NCBI RefSeq assembly: GCF_002091675.1
Contig: NZ_BDAE01000005.1
Location: forward strand, 1 to 64,000
Direction of reading: 5' to 3'
Length of the DNA: 64,000 nt
Origin: Pseudomonas luteola NBRC 103146
GTDB lineage: Bacteria; Pseudomonadota; Gammaproteobacteria; Pseudomonadales; Pseudomonadaceae
Shown here: positions 35,662-43,934 of the stretch, one piece after another
How the letters are laid out: each line of letters opens with the position of its first letter
Numbering within the stretch: the first letter of the stretch is position 1
Notes under the pieces: generated by a model
Seen by the model: the letters and a program-made list of their open reading frames with translations, nothing else
Told to the model about the DNA's origin: nothing
The model's database searches: none
Position numbers and translations under genes: made by a program

Positions 35662-36960
35662 TCAGCCATCGGCACCCACTTGACGCAGATGGGGTACAGG
35701 CTGTTCCTCGCCCAGGTTGGCCAGTAGGCGTTCGCTGTACCAGTCAATGAAATTAATGACGCCAAATTCATAGGTCTGTGAATACGGGCCGGGCTGGTAG
35801 GCCTTGGAGTTGATGCCGCGCTGATTTTCCTCGGCAAGCATTCGGTCCTGCTGGTTAGTGGCATCCCAAACCTTGCGCAGATTTTCTACCTCATAATCGA
35901 CGCCCTCTACTGCATCCTTGTGCACCAGCCACTTGGTGGTAACCACGGTCTGTTGGGCGCTGATTGGCCAAACAGTGAACACAATCAGGTGATCCCCCAT
36001 GGCGTGGTTCCAGGAGTGCGGCAGGTGCAGGATGCGCATGGAGCCCAACTCCGGGTTCTTGATACGTCCCATCAGCTTCTTGCAGCCGGGCTTGCCATCC
36101 AGCGTCATGGACGCCGTGCCCTTGAGTAGCGGCATGCGCACAATGCGGTTACGCAGGCCAAAGCTGGCGTGGGCATACGGGATCTGCTCGGCCTCCCAAG
36201 CGGCGGCGCTTTCGGCAACGTGATCCTTGAAGGCCTGGTTGGCGCGCGGATCGGTTACATCGTCCCATTCCAGTAGTGTCTTGAGCAGCTCTGGGTGCGA
36301 GCCGTTGCAGTGGTAGCACTCGCGGTTATTTTCAAGCACCAGCTTCCAGTTGGCGGCTTCCATCAGGTCCGTACGGGCTACGACCTTAGTGTTTTCCATG
36401 TCGTACGGTTCCATGTAATGGTCGAGCGTACGCAGGAAGTCATCGATAGCGGGAGGCTCTTCGGCCAGGCAGATAAAGATGTATCCGCCCGCCGTTTTCA
36501 CATGCACCGGCTTCAGGTTGAAGTCCGCCATGTTGAAGTCAGCGCCCATTTCGGTACCGGCAAACAGCAGGTGGCCGTCCAGCTCGTAGGTCCATTGATG
36601 ATAGGGGCAGACCAGCTTGGCCACCTTGCCTTTCTCGCTGATGCACAGGCGAGAACCGCGGTGCCGACACACGTTATGAAAAGCGTGTACCTTGCCTTCA
36701 GCACCACGCACCACCATGACGGGGTTATCGCCAATCTGCAGCGTGAGAAAATTGCCTTTGGCAGGGATTTCACTCGTCATTCCGGCAATCAGCCACTCCT
36801 TGCCAAAGATCTCCTGCATGTCGATCTGGAACAGACGCTCATCGTTATAGAACGGCTGTGGCATCGAGTAAGTTCGCTCACGGGTACGCAGCATCTCTGC
36901 GGTGGCCTTGCGGGCCGATTCCAGCGGATCGCCCAGACTCAAAGGGTAGGTGACGTCCAT
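35662..36960 (-). CDS. gbcA: Glycine betaine monooxygenase oxygenase subunit GbcA
   Basis: Rieske non-heme iron oxygenase of 432 residues that hydroxylates a methyl group of glycine betaine, giving dimethylglycine and formaldehyde. The [2Fe-2S] Rieske ligands are Cys98, His100, Cys118 and His121 (CRHRG and CPYHQW). The mononuclear iron region is ENNRECYHCNGSHPEL. I place the start at ATG 36960, which follows ATGAGGATACCG; MRIPM at 36972 is the alternative. It is divergent from its reductase gene gbcB across a 318-bp gap. It needs electrons from GbcB. Confidence 0.94.
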   Translation of the reverse strand: MDVTYPLSLGDPLESARKATAEMLRTRERTYSMPQPFYNDERLFQIDMQEIFGKEWLIAGMTSEIPAKGNFLTLQIGDNPVMVVRGAEGKVHAFHNVCRHRGSRLCISEKGKVAKLVCPYHQWTYELDGHLLFAGTEMGADFNMADFNLKPVHVKTAGGYIFICLAEEPPAIDDFLRTLDHYMEPYDMENTKVVARTDLMEAANWKLVLENNRECYHCNGSHPELLKTLLEWDDVTDPRANQAFKDHVAESAAAWEAEQIPYAHASFGLRNRIVRMPLLKGTASMTLDGKPGCKKLMGRIKNPELGSMRILHLPHSWNHAMGDHLIVFTVWPISAQQTVVTTKWLVHKDAVEGVDYEVENLRKVWDATNQQDRMLAEENQRGINSKAYQPGPYSQTYEFGVINFIDWYSERLLANLGEEQPVPHLRQVGADG

Positions 36961-37278
36961 CGGTATCCTCATGCGGCGGCATACAGGTGCGCCGGTGAAA
37001 AAGTGGCTGATAGGGTTGTGATGCAAGGCGTTTGGACAGCTTGTTCAAGACTGCCCGTGTGGTTGGTGAAATCAGTGTGGGGCTGCGTCTGGATAGGGCC
37101 TTATCCACGCGCGACATGGTCGAATCATTTCCCGACGCGGCAAGTCCCGTGGACGCTGGGCTGGTCGCTCTAAGCATGCCGATGTCGTTGGCAGGTAAAT
37201 GCCGACGAAAGGGCCTCTCCACAATCGCCCCATCACCGCCTGAAGATGCGGCGGGTCTTAACGCGTGAGGGCACGTGC
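36961..37278. promoter_or_regulatory. Divergent gbcA/gbcB control region
   Basis: This 318-bp gap must hold the promoters of both genes. TGTCGTTGGCAG at 37183-37194 matches 9 of 12 bases of the repeat motif found upstream of cbcX and could be a site for the same activator, presumably GbdR. I do not see a second copy at 21 bp. No small gene is supported. The match is suggestive only. Confidence 0.45.
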
Positions 37279-38376
37279 ATGAACAGCTTTCTGAATCCGG
37301 TTACTACGCAGACCTGGGCCAATGGTCGCCATGCGGTACGTTGCGTCAAGGCGATTCAGGAAACCTGGGATGTACGAACCTTCTGCTTCATGGCGGACGT
37401 ACCCCTGATGTACTTTTTCAAACCCGGTCAGTTCGTGACGCTGGAGCTTGAGATTGAGGGTCAGCAGGTGATGCGTTCATACACAATCTCCAGCTCGCCC
37501 TCCGTGCCCTACAGCTTCTCGATCACGGTCAAGCGTGTCCCGGGTGGCAAGGTATCGAACTGGCTGCATGACAACCTGCGTGAAGGGCAGGAGCTTGCGG
37601 TGCATGGGCCGGTGGGGCTGTTCAATGCCATCGACTACCCGTCCGACAAGGTCCTGCTGCTCTCCGGTGGCGTAGGTATCACACCGGTGATGTCCATGGC
37701 CCGCTGGTTCTTCGACACGAACGCTAACGTGGACATGGTGTTTGTACACAGTGCCCGCACGCCAAAGGACATCATCTATCACCGCGAGCTGGAGCACATG
37801 GCCTCGCGGGTCTCTAACTTCTCGCTGCATCTCGTGTGCGAGCGGAGTGATCTTGGGGAGGCCTGGGCGGGATATCGCGGTTTCTTTGATCGGCGCATGC
37901 TGGAATTGATGGCGCCGGATTTTCGTGATCGCGAGGTGTTCTGCTGTGGCCCGACACCTTATATGAATGCTGTGAAAACCATGCTGCGCGAGCTGGGCTA
38001 CGACATGGCCCGTTACCACGAGGAGTCCTTTGGCGCGACGCCTGCAGATGTCAAGGAAGAGGTTCTCGAGCAGGCCGGTCTTGCGGCCGACACACCGCCG
38101 GTTCCGCTGGCGGATCAGTGCGAGGTATTATTTGCGGGCAGCGGCATGAGTGTACGTGTCGGACCAGGAGAGACTGTGCACGGAGCGGCTGCCAAGCTGG
38201 GCCTGCATATTCCAAAGGCATGCGGCATGGGCATCTGCGGCACCTGCAAGGTACTCAAGACCCGTGGTTCGGTTGTCATGGAGCACAACGGCGGCATTAC
38301 CGAAGAGGACGAGGCCGAAGGTTACATCCTGTCCTGCTGCAGCGTTCCGCAAGGGGACGTTGAAATCGATTTCTAA
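37279..38376 (+). CDS. gbcB: Glycine betaine monooxygenase reductase subunit GbcB
   Basis: Protein of 365 residues. An N-terminal ferredoxin-reductase part has the FAD motif RSYTISSSP and the NAD motif GGVGITPVMSMARW. A C-terminal plant-type [2Fe-2S] ferredoxin has the ligands CGMGICGTC plus a distal Cys in SCCSVPQ. It transfers electrons from NAD(P)H to the Rieske centre of GbcA. ATG 37279 follows GTGAGGGCACGTGC; an ATG 33 bases upstream is less likely. The pairing with gbcA is the standard Pseudomonas arrangement, though the divergent layout should be noted. Confidence 0.94.
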   Translation: MNSFLNPVTTQTWANGRHAVRCVKAIQETWDVRTFCFMADVPLMYFFKPGQFVTLELEIEGQQVMRSYTISSSPSVPYSFSITVKRVPGGKVSNWLHDNLREGQELAVHGPVGLFNAIDYPSDKVLLLSGGVGITPVMSMARWFFDTNANVDMVFVHSARTPKDIIYHRELEHMASRVSNFSLHLVCERSDLGEAWAGYRGFFDRRMLELMAPDFRDREVFCCGPTPYMNAVKTMLRELGYDMARYHEESFGATPADVKEEVLEQAGLAADTPPVPLADQCEVLFAGSGMSVRVGPGETVHGAAAKLGLHIPKACGMGICGTCKVLKTRGSVVMEHNGGITEEDEAEGYILSCCSVPQGDVEIDF

Positions 38377-38388
38377 ATATCCTGCAGC

Positions 38389-38420
38389 GGACATGCCTGT
38401 TTGGGCGTGTCCATCACCGT
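38389..38420 (+). terminator. Possible terminator of gbcB
   Basis: GGACATGCC (38389-38397) pairs with GGCGTGTCC (38404-38412) with one wobble, 12 bases past the stop. The following bases (ATCACCGTTTCCTTTT) are only moderately T-rich. Confidence 0.5.
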
Positions 38421-38458
38421 TTCCTTTTCCCGTCTGATATTACCGCAGCGGCACAATG

Positions 38459-38477
38459 CCCCTATTTTTCATAGGGG
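38459..38477. promoter_or_regulatory. Dyad upstream of the LysR gene
   Basis: CCCCTAT (38459-38465) and ATAGGGG (38471-38477) flank TTTTC. The inner CTAT-N5-ATAG fits the general T-N11-A pattern of LysR operators. It lies about 120 bp before the start codon, suited to autoregulation. It could also be a plain hairpin. Confidence 0.4.
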
Positions 38478-38594
38478 CTATTCCTGCTCTAATACCGCCA
38501 GGCACTGAGACAGCTGCTAAGGTAAGGTAGAAGATCGCAGCATTGTGTGATCAGATCGCTACAGCATCGCTCCTTTCTGATCGAGGGCGTCAAA

Positions 38595-39518
38595 ATGGAT
38601 GTCAGAACGCTGCGCAACCTGACGCGGGTGGCGCGTACAGGCTCTCTGTCTGCCGCGTCAGATGAGGCCTGCCTGACCGTGCAGGCCCTGGCGGCGCAAT
38701 TGAACAAGGCGGAAGACCAGTTCGGGTTCAGGATTTTCAAGCGATCCAACAAGGGATTGCACCTGACCGAGCGTGGTCACGCGCTCATGCCTTATATCGA
38801 GAAGGTGGTGGAGTCCGCCCGGCAACTGGACAGCAAAGCTGCCGAGTTAAGCCAAGCCACGCCACGGCTGCTGCGGGCCGCACTGAACAGCACGCTACCG
38901 GCCGATATTAATCAGTGCATCGTCAAGCGGATGATGCAGGTCTTCAGCGATTATCACCTGGAGTTCAGCTTTGCCGAGTCCATCGAGAACCTCAGCAAGC
39001 TGCGTAACGACAATATCGACCTTGCGGTACTGATCGGACCACCGCAAGCCGATCTGGCCAGCCTTGAGCTGGCTGATATTCATATTGATGTCGTAGGTGC
39101 TTACCACGGTGCCGATGCAGAGGCGTACAGCGACCTGAGTGACAAGCTGCTTGTTAGGCCGACCAGCGACTGCCCTTATTCCACCAGTTTCGAGCGGTTT
39201 CTGGACAGTGGTCAGACGGTGAGCCAATGGGGGCATCGCATGATCTATTCGGGTAGCGAAACCCTAACCGTCTCGCTGATCAAACAACTCGATGGCTTGG
39301 GCGTCGTTTCACGGGCGGCGGCTTGCAAGCATGGATTGTCCATCGTACCGGGGTTTGAGGATTCGCTGCCGGTACGCCTGGTCGTCAACAATGTCGACTT
39401 GCCTATTCGTGCCCTGGAGCAGCTGACCCGTCCCTTACAGCACTCGCCCCAGCGCAATATAAGACAACAGGCCTACCGCCACACTGAGGAGCAGGTTCTT
39501 ACTGAAATAAGCGCATAA
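38595..39518 (+). CDS. LysR-family transcriptional regulator
   Basis: Protein of 307 residues. The N-terminal winged helix-turn-helix is at residues 4-65 (LRNLTRVARTGSLSAASDEA, HLTERGHALMPYIE). The remaining part is a substrate-binding-like effector domain. It starts at ATG 38595 (MDVRTLRN) behind GAGGGCG. Its last 84 bases overlap the end of the azlD gene on the opposite strand, an unusually deep convergent overlap. The nearby dioxygenase-azlCD operon is the natural target, with a palindrome in that operon's promoter, but the effector is unknown. It could instead act on gbcB. Confidence 0.88.
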   Translation: MDVRTLRNLTRVARTGSLSAASDEACLTVQALAAQLNKAEDQFGFRIFKRSNKGLHLTERGHALMPYIEKVVESARQLDSKAAELSQATPRLLRAALNSTLPADINQCIVKRMMQVFSDYHLEFSFAESIENLSKLRNDNIDLAVLIGPPQADLASLELADIHIDVVGAYHGADAEAYSDLSDKLLVRPTSDCPYSTSFERFLDSGQTVSQWGHRMIYSGSETLTVSLIKQLDGLGVVSRAAACKHGLSIVPGFEDSLPVRLVVNNVDLPIRALEQLTRPLQHSPQRNIRQQAYRHTEEQVLTEISA

Positions 39519-39752
39519 CAGCGTCGGTATGGCAGCAACGAATTCGGGCCGCATGAGGTTCACATGCTTTTCCGTCACCACCAGTGGTGTGAGGGTAATG
39601 GCGGCGACGATGCAGACCGGCAGAAACTCCAGCGTTCGCGTCAGGAATCCTGGCCAGCGCTCGGTACTGAGCTGCATCGGTAGCACCCGTGGCAGCAGTG
39701 TCACCGCGGTCATCAGGACGATTATCAGGATCAGGAACGTTTCTTGAGACAT
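39435..39752 (-). CDS. azlD: AzlD-family amino-acid exporter small subunit
   Basis: Hydrophobic protein of 105 residues with about four membrane helices and the family features LLPRVLPMQ near the start and FLPVCIVAAITLTPLV in the middle. AzlD works with AzlC to export branched-chain amino acids or analogues in Bacillus and related bacteria. Its start overlaps the azlC end by 22 bp, and its end overlaps the convergent LysR gene by 84 bp. Third and last gene of a minus-strand operon headed by a 2-oxoglutarate dioxygenase gene. Confidence 0.88.
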   Translation of the reverse strand: MSQETFLILIIVLMTAVTLLPRVLPMQLSTERWPGFLTRTLEFLPVCIVAAITLTPLVVTEKHVNLMRPEFVAAIPTLLCAYFSKNLLLSVAVGLLSYIALGRVL

Positions 39753-40435
39753 ACGCCTACCCAGCAGCCAAAGAACGTGGCGATAAAGACATTCAGGGCG
39801 GACTCGAACAGCAGGTTCAGCACACCCATGCAGGTCACCGCCGCTAGAGCAGCTACCAGCTTGCCCTTGGAATCACAAAGCGAGACCAGCACGTACAGCA
39901 TCATGGCGGTCAAGGCATAGTCGAGCTTGTACTGGATCAGGTGGGCAGTGTAGGTCGAGCTGAGAGCACCCAGCAGCGCGCCCAGCACCCAGGCACTGTG
40001 ACAGAAGAGGTTGAACGAGATCAGGTAACGGGCATTGACCGCAACGCCTTTCTGCAACTTGCTGCTGTGAAAGGCAAAGGACTCGTCCGTCAGCTCCGCC
40101 GCATACACCCATCGTTCCAGACGGCTCAGGCCTGTCGTGCGCAGGGCTCTGGACATGTACATCGACATCAGCATGTGACGGGCGTTGATCAGAAAGGTGG
40201 TCATCACGATAGTGACGATCGAGGCGTTCGCCGTCATCAGTGCCAGAGCGGCGAACTGCGAGGCACCGGCATAGACGAACAAGCACATGGCGACCGGTAA
40301 CCAGAGCGGATAGCCTGCATTCACGGCCATCAGGCCGAAAACGAACGAGACCGTAAAATAGCCAGCGACGACCGGACTGGCCTCGCTGAAGGTGCGTAGC
40401 TCAGGAGCTTTCCGGATTAAAACACGCGTATTCAC
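39731..40435 (-). CDS. azlC: AzlC-family amino-acid exporter large subunit
   Basis: Protein of 234 residues of the AzlC family with about six membrane helices. The N-terminal PVVAGYFTVSFVFGLMAVNAGYP and the NARHMLMSMYMSRAL region are typical of the family. It forms a two-part exporter with AzlD for branched-chain amino acids. It lies 43 bp downstream of a dioxygenase gene and overlaps azlD, so the three are surely one transcript. The substrate here may be a hydroxylated amino acid rather than valine or leucine; that is inference from the operon. Confidence 0.9.
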   Translation of the reverse strand: MNTRVLIRKAPELRTFSEASPVVAGYFTVSFVFGLMAVNAGYPLWLPVAMCLFVYAGASQFAALALMTANASIVTIVMTTFLINARHMLMSMYMSRALRTTGLSRLERWVYAAELTDESFAFHSSKLQKGVAVNARYLISFNLFCHSAWVLGALLGALSSTYTAHLIQYKLDYALTAMMLYVLVSLCDSKGKLVAALAAVTCMGVLNLLFESALNVFIATFFGCWVGVCLKKRS

Positions 40436-40478
40436 ACCATCCTCTCATTGCCGGGCTGAAATCGGACCGTTCATAGGT

Positions 40479-41225
40479 TTACCGCACAATGTCATGGGCC
40501 GTCCCGGGTTTGGAGAAAGAGATAGCAATGATCTGACGGAATGCCGGGCGCTTTGGGTCCTTCGTGGACGCAGGCGTCACGTAATGACGCATCTCCCGGT
40601 CCAGGAAAAACGTCGTGTCCAGGATGTGCTCGTAAGTCAGCGCGGCGAGCAGCTCCTCTTGTACGTTATATAACCGACTTTCGGCGCCTGCGATGTTATG
40701 CCGACCCCAGAAATGCATTGCGCTGAAGGGGTAGCCGTCGCAGTGAATTCCCTCAGGCGTGATTTCGACCTGCTGGCCGGGGTTGATCTCAATCCGAATT
40801 TGGTGAATCTGGCACTGCCACATATCGTTATGCAGGTGCGCTGGCAATACGCTTTTGTACACCTCGAAATCCAGGGCGATCAGGCTGCGAAGAACAGGGG
40901 AGGCGATTACTTCATCGGAGAAGTCCTGAAAATGCCGCTCCATGCCGCCTACATAGCGATTGTTAGCCAAGGATTGTACATAGGGGCGATGTTCGAGCTG
41001 GCGCAGCTCCTGATTGACGGGGTGGTACTCGAAATCGCTGTAGCGTCTGAACCGTGCGCCCGACTCGGCCTGGCCATAATAACTGTCGCGCTCCATAGCT
41101 TCCCAGCTATGGGTCAGCCGGACGAATTCGTCAAAGTTGCCCGTCAGGCTGAAGTCTGCGCCTTTCACATTGGCAAACTTGTTTTGACGCAGGGCGTCAC
41201 CAACCGCCTTGTTGAGAACAATCAT
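40479..41225 (-). CDS. 2-oxoglutarate/Fe(II) dioxygenase, amino-acid hydroxylase-like (2OG-Fe_Oxy_2 type)
   Basis: Protein of 248 residues of the family that includes bacterial L-isoleucine 4-hydroxylase (IDO) and related free-amino-acid hydroxylases. The iron ligands are His161 and Asp163 in EGIHCDGYPFS and His214 in MRHYVTP. Arg230 in KRPAFRQ is well placed to bind 2-oxoglutarate. The conserved MHFWGRHNI follows the HxD motif. It is the first gene of an operon with the AzlC/AzlD exporter, which suggests that it hydroxylates an aliphatic amino acid that is then exported. The actual substrate is not known. A 21-bp palindrome lies about 75 bp upstream. Confidence 0.85.
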   Translation of the reverse strand: MIVLNKAVGDALRQNKFANVKGADFSLTGNFDEFVRLTHSWEAMERDSYYGQAESGARFRRYSDFEYHPVNQELRQLEHRPYVQSLANNRYVGGMERHFQDFSDEVIASPVLRSLIALDFEVYKSVLPAHLHNDMWQCQIHQIRIEINPGQQVEITPEGIHCDGYPFSAMHFWGRHNIAGAESRLYNVQEELLAALTYEHILDTTFFLDREMRHYVTPASTKDPKRPAFRQIIAISFSKPGTAHDIVR

Positions 41226-41298
41226 GATCGTCTCCGCTCCATTGAACGATCCACTCTAAGCGCTGGGCAGATTTGCTCTATGAGAAATAATTTAAGGC

Positions 41299-41319
41299 AT
41301 CTCAACGAAAAGTTGAGAT
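41299..41319. promoter_or_regulatory. Palindrome in the dioxygenase-azlCD promoter
   Basis: ATCTCAAC-GAAAA-GTTGAGAT (41299-41319) is a perfect 8-bp dyad, 74-94 bp upstream of the dioxygenase start. It contains the LysR-type T-N11-A pattern, which makes it a candidate operator for the LysR regulator encoded at the far end of the operon. It could alternatively act on the GGDEF gene on the other side. Confidence 0.55.
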
Positions 41320-41431
41320 TGGCTGAGCGCCTGCTGCCTGCATGAGGTATCCACGGTCTGATGGTCATCCATCGGGCGATCGGATGGTCATGTCAATTTG
41401 TTGCAGGCTGCGCCGATACAGGGTGTACAAG

Positions 41432-42766
41432 ATGCGTCCTACCTGGAGGCACCCCAGTTACCAGACTTCTGCCATGACCACTTCTGCTTTCATGCTCGAT
41501 AGCGAATCTCAGCTCCGTGGCCTTATCGATGCCATACAGGAGTTCATTGTGCTCAAGGATGGGCGGGGACGATGGCTGATTACCAACAGGATCGTGATCG
41601 ACACCTATCGCCTGCAAGGCGTTGACTATGTGGGCAAGACCGACATGGAGCTGGCGCTGATTCGACCGGAGTTCCATGAGGCTTTTGTCTACAACGTGCA
41701 GACCGACGAGCAGGCCTGGCAAAAAGGGTCGGCGCTGCGTATCCAGAAATCCTTCATGGGGCTGGACGGCCGTCTCAACACGTGGGAAGTGATCAAGACA
41801 CCCAGTTTCGATGAAGCGGGTAATCGCCACCAGCTTGTGATCGTCAGCCGCAATATTACCGAGCGTCGTGTGGCTGAGCAGGCACTGGAAGCCAGTGAAC
41901 AGCGTTATCGGCTGATTGCTGACAACATGCTCGACATCATTGGTGTGTTCAAGCCGGAAGTAGGCATCGAATATGTTTCGCCTTCCTTTGAGCATGTCCT
42001 GGGGCATCGGGCGGCTATCTATCTGGGGCGTGACATGTTCGAACTGATCCACCCGGACGATATTGATCCCTTGCGCAGTGCGTTTCGAATGCTATTGGAG
42101 GGTAGCGTCTCGCATACGACGGTCGAATGCCGCTGTTACCATGCCCAAGGGCACTGCATATGGTTCGAAACGCATCTCTCCAGTACCTATACGAATGAGG
42201 GCGTTCTGGACAATGTCGTTTTTGCCTGCCGTGATATCTCAGCACGTAAAGCCTACGATCAGCATCTTCAAACGCTGGCCTACCACGATCCTCTGACGGG
42301 AGCGCCCAACAGACGCTTCCTGATGGACCAGATTCAGCTCAGGATCGATCAGGCATCGGCCGATTCAAACTTTGCCGTCCTGTATCTGGATCTTGATCGA
42401 TTCAAGCCCATCAATGACGAGAGGGGGCATGATGTGGGGGACGAGCTGCTGATTAGGTTCGCCAGCAGGCTCAAGCAGAACCTGCGTGCCAACGACCTGT
42501 ATGCCCGTATTGGCGGCGACGAGTTCGTGATCGTACTGGCCCAGGTAAACGAGGTTCAGGCGGTCACCATTGCCGAGCGGTTATGTCTGGCCTTGCAAGC
42601 GCCATGGATGCTGCCGTGTGGAGAGCTCAAGACCACTTCGTCCATTGGTGTGGTGCTTTACCCTGATGCCGGTCTGTCTGTGCACACCCTGCTGCGTCAT
42701 GCTGACGAAGCCCTGTATGAGGCCAAGCGGGCAGGGCGAGCCTGTGTCATGGTCTACAACGGATAA
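41432..42766 (+). CDS. PAS-PAS-GGDEF diguanylate cyclase
   Basis: Cytoplasmic protein with two PAS domains (about residues 20-150 and 160-270) and a C-terminal GGDEF domain. The active site is intact (ARIGGDEFVIVL) and the product-inhibition site RAND lies five residues before it, so it should make cyclic di-GMP with feedback control. The start is uncertain. ATG 41432 has AGGG eight bases upstream; ATG 41474 (MTTSAF) fits the domain boundary but lacks a ribosome site. It is divergent from the dioxygenase operon. The ligand or cofactor of the PAS domains is unknown. Confidence 0.88.
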   Translation: MRPTWRHPSYQTSAMTTSAFMLDSESQLRGLIDAIQEFIVLKDGRGRWLITNRIVIDTYRLQGVDYVGKTDMELALIRPEFHEAFVYNVQTDEQAWQKGSALRIQKSFMGLDGRLNTWEVIKTPSFDEAGNRHQLVIVSRNITERRVAEQALEASEQRYRLIADNMLDIIGVFKPEVGIEYVSPSFEHVLGHRAAIYLGRDMFELIHPDDIDPLRSAFRMLLEGSVSHTTVECRCYHAQGHCIWFETHLSSTYTNEGVLDNVVFACRDISARKAYDQHLQTLAYHDPLTGAPNRRFLMDQIQLRIDQASADSNFAVLYLDLDRFKPINDERGHDVGDELLIRFASRLKQNLRANDLYARIGGDEFVIVLAQVNEVQAVTIAERLCLALQAPWMLPCGELKTTSSIGVVLYPDAGLSVHTLLRHADEALYEAKRAGRACVMVYNG

Positions 42767-42871
42767 AAGCAAATAGACAGGCGCCAAGTTTGGCAGGCGG
42801 GGCGGGGTATCAAGAAGAGGAGATAATGCAGGGGGGGCAGGCATTGTCTGGCAAGGCCTACCCCTGAACAG

Positions 42872-43210
42872 TCACGCGTCGCAGAGGGCGCGCATGCCGT
42901 TGACAGTCATCTCAAGGTGCTGCTCCAGACGCTCCAACTCAGCCTGCAGCGGCTCGGGGAACGGATGGCAGTCCAGTGCCTGGGTTACCAGGGTGCTTAT
43001 CAGGACGAAGAAGGCGAGTACCTCTTCCGGATCGGAGCTGGCATTCAGGCGCGAATAGCGGGCCTGCTCCGAAGCATAATTGGTTTCAGCGACATCAAAC
43101 TTGCGCAGTACAGCGCCCAGCCACTGGGTCGAATGCACACAAAACGGCGTGCCCCGATAGGCTTGCGGCTGGCGTTGTTCGTAATGCTTTTGAGTGTTGT
43201 GTGTATTCAT
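42872..43210 (-). CDS. Hypothetical protein, 112 residues
   Basis: A soluble, helix-rich protein (many Glu, Leu and His) beginning MNTHNTQKHYEQRQPQAYRG, with a predicted helical bundle in the C-terminal 70 residues. No signal peptide or motif. The reverse frame is also open but has worse composition. It stands alone between the GGDEF gene and the rsmY locus. I do not recognise a family. Coding potential is judged from composition and the well-formed helices only. Confidence 0.6.
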   Translation of the reverse strand: MNTHNTQKHYEQRQPQAYRGTPFCVHSTQWLGAVLRKFDVAETNYASEQARYSRLNASSDPEEVLAFFVLISTLVTQALDCHPFPEPLQAELERLEQHLEMTVNGMRALCDA

Positions 43211-43608
43211 GATCTGTATTTGCTTCTAAGGGCTAACAAGGCTCAGCAAACTGGATGACGCAAACTAACTGGACGGTATTTACGGTCCGTCGAATTTCCT
43301 GCCACCTAAGGCTCATGCCTGAGCGTTTTCAGTTGGCTTCATCAGCTCAATCAGCTTGATCGTTGTATCGGCGCCCCTCACGAAAACATGAGTACGAAGG
43401 TGCAACGGGCAGACGGACGATCATCTGCTGCTAGCCTTGCCGATTGATGGCTATTTGCCAACAAGAAGCGGCGTAGGGTAGTGAAACGGTTGGCATCCTG
43501 CTACTGATTTCTGATCACGTTATGTGACCGCGGCAAGAAAAACAGGCTAAACGACTTGCATGGGTACGCGGGGATGGTAAGGCGGGGGGGAAGACTTTCT
43601 GGCAGGCA
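43211..43608. other. Intergenic region upstream of the 112-residue gene
   Basis: About 400 bp without a supported gene. It should contain the promoter of the minus-strand gene at 42872-43210. There is a G-rich run near 43580. I see no clear promoter, repeat or hairpin. Confidence 0.4.
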
Positions 43609-43634
43609 ACAAAAAACCCGCCGAAGCGGGTTTT
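43609..43634 (-). terminator. Terminator of rsmY
   Basis: On the minus strand AAACCCGC-TTCG-GCGGGTTT is followed by TTTTG (six T in a row counting the stem end). It is a strong intrinsic terminator that would also work weakly on the plus strand. Confidence 0.9.
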
Positions 43635-43728
43635 CTGGTTGACCTTACTCAACGTCCTGTAGAGCTGCCATCCTGGCCTGGTCATTCATCCTTGATCTAC
43701 CTGAGCGCTTCCTGCGCTGCAGTCCGAT
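43609..43728 (-). ncRNA. rsmY: Gac/Rsm small regulatory RNA RsmY
   Basis: About 120 bases on the minus strand, the known RsmY size. The hallmark GCGCAGGAAGCGC stem-loop with its exposed GGA is exact, and five GGA motifs occur in all (CGGAC, AGGAAG, AGGATG, AGGATG, AGGACG). RsmY captures the translational repressor RsmA/CsrA through such GGA loops. The -10 box TAATCT (43735-43740) precedes the 5' end, and a GacA upstream element lies centred about 65 bases before it. A strong terminator ends it. Identification rests on motif, size and promoter design; the exact 5' end is estimated. Confidence 0.88.
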
Positions 43729-43784
43729 AGGTGTAGATTACGCACCTTATGCATTCATACCTAGAGCCAATGACGCCTTGTGCG

Positions 43785-43802
43785 TGTAAGCCTTTGGCTA
43801 TA
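43785..43802 (-). promoter_or_regulatory. GacA-binding upstream activating element of rsmY
   Basis: On the minus strand TATAGC-CAAAGG-CTTACA fits the consensus TGTAAG-N6-CTTACA. The right half is perfect and the left half matches three of six. It is centred near -65 relative to the proposed start, the usual place in Gac-controlled rsm genes. Confidence 0.75.
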
Positions 43803-43934
43803 CCTGTTCTGCGCTCATCTGCATCCGCATGCCTCACGCCGGTCGGTATTCGCTGCAGGTCAGACCTTAAACTCCATTGCTTTCTGCCGATATGAAGACT
43901 GGGTTACCGCCTATCCATCTGACTGTCTCGTTGA

